Assembly (NCBI GenBank): GCA_964559435.1 | Contig: CAZLHI010000005.1 | Location: 101,741-165,740 of the forward strand | Reading direction: 5' to 3' | Origin: Hebobacterum sp964559435 | GTDB taxonomy: Bacteria; Armatimonadota; Hebobacteria; Hebobacterales; Hebobacteraceae | DNA length: 64,000 nt | In this document: in pieces, positions 63,721-64,000 of the stretch | How positions within the stretch are numbered: position 1 is the first letter of the stretch | Layout of the letters: each line of letters begins with the position of its first letter | The notes under the pieces: model-generated | Seen by the model: the letters and a program-made list of their open reading frames with translations, nothing else | Told to the model about the DNA's origin: nothing | Database searches by the model: none | Made by a program: the position numbers and the translations under genes

Positions 63721-64000
63721 GTGTCCGGCGCGTCTGGCATGCGGCCAATGCACGCCGATCTTCTCCTGCTGGGTGGGCGTATCTTCGTCAGGTCGCGGCA
63801 GTGGGGGAGCGCGCTCGCAGCCGCAGGGGACCGCATTATCGCGGTGGGGCAGGACGCCGACCTGCTGGCGCTGCGCGGCCCTCGTACGCGGGTCGTCGAT
63901 CTACGCGGCCGGCTTGCGCTGCCAGGGTTCACGGACAGCCATGTGCACCTGGGATCTCTCGCTCTTGGCTTGTCTCGCATTCGGTTGGACTCGGCTTCTA
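63721..64000 (+). CDS. Amidohydrolase-family protein, 3' end outside the window
   Basis: A frame starting with GTG directly after the uvrA stop (other possible starts are ATG 63739 and ATG 63748) reads ADLLLLGGRIFVRSRQWGSA, AAGDRIIAVGQDADLL, then VVDLRGRLALPGFTDSHVHL. This is the N-terminal end of an amidohydrolase of the YtcJ-like type, with the metal motif HVH. The rest runs off the window. Substrate cannot be judged. Confidence 0.85.
   Translation, partial: MSGASGMRPMHADLLLLGGRIFVRSRQWGSALAAAGDRIIAVGQDADLLALRGPRTRVVDLRGRLALPGFTDSHVHLGSLALGLSRIRLDSAS

Overview
The window is one high-GC (about 60-65 % by eye) bacterial chromosome segment, densely coding and mostly on the plus strand. It contains one 100-base run of N (53294-53393), so it is a draft, probably metagenomic, scaffold. 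The gene set points to a diderm bacterium of the Terrabacteria side, and Armatimonadota or a close relative fits best. It has C-terminal SLH-domain surface proteins, an LptD/OstA-like outer-membrane barrel with an Ig-like N-terminus, a pilin/DUF1559-like protein, a PyrR-controlled pyr operon, and a Firmicutes-like rpsU / phoH-pgpH-ybeY-dgkA-cdd order. This placement is inference from gene content; there is no rRNA here.

Layout. 1-1788: 3' part of a GH20 hexosaminidase. 1997-7048: two tandem paralogous secreted proteins, each with 14 propeller-type repeats carrying a Cys-Trp motif, followed by three SLH domains. 7212-15394: de novo pyrimidine operon pyrR-pyrB-pyrC-carA-carB. It has a clear promoter and a PyrR-binding RNA loop that contains the ribosome-binding site. 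A REP/RAYT transposase unit sits between carA and carB, with a relic of the carB start on its left side. 15472-20235: metallo-beta-lactamase hydrolase, radical SAM/SPASM protein, a decayed gene, dinB, and a nitroreductase-like lipoprotein (minus strand). 20660-28949: competence and pilus functions (a helix-turn-helix/GspE-type ATPase with an altered Walker B, comEC split into two genes, a PilC-like membrane protein) interleaved with folP-folK. 28954-36465: cofactor and housekeeping genes (panC, nadA-nadC, birA, rimI, tatD, HIT), plus a palindromic MITE-like element that spans the nadC stop and the birA start.

36525-44337: rpsU behind a consensus promoter and a leader able to form an H-type pseudoknot, then phoH-pgpH-ybeY-dgkA-CNNM-CNNM-cdd, mostly overlapping or closely spaced. 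44347-47326: pheA (minus) diverging from accD-accA. 47561-47643: tRNA-Leu(CAA), minus strand with its own promoter. 47717-54183: sppA, polA, rpsA (with a 111-bp in-frame tandem repeat broken by the assembly gap) and coaE. coaE overlaps the rpsA tail out of frame and has no normal start codon. 54368-58650: a CsgG/FlgT-like secreted protein and an LptD-like barrel, probably envelope genes. 58750-64000: uvrB, uvrA and the start of an amidohydrolase.

Most of the window is ordinary housekeeping. The points that stand out are the PyrB catalytic chain fused to a PyrI-type zinc domain, the carA/RAYT/carB junction, the HTH-GspE protein beside a split comEC, the rpsA/coaE overprint, the rpsU leader, and the MITE that supplies a start codon.
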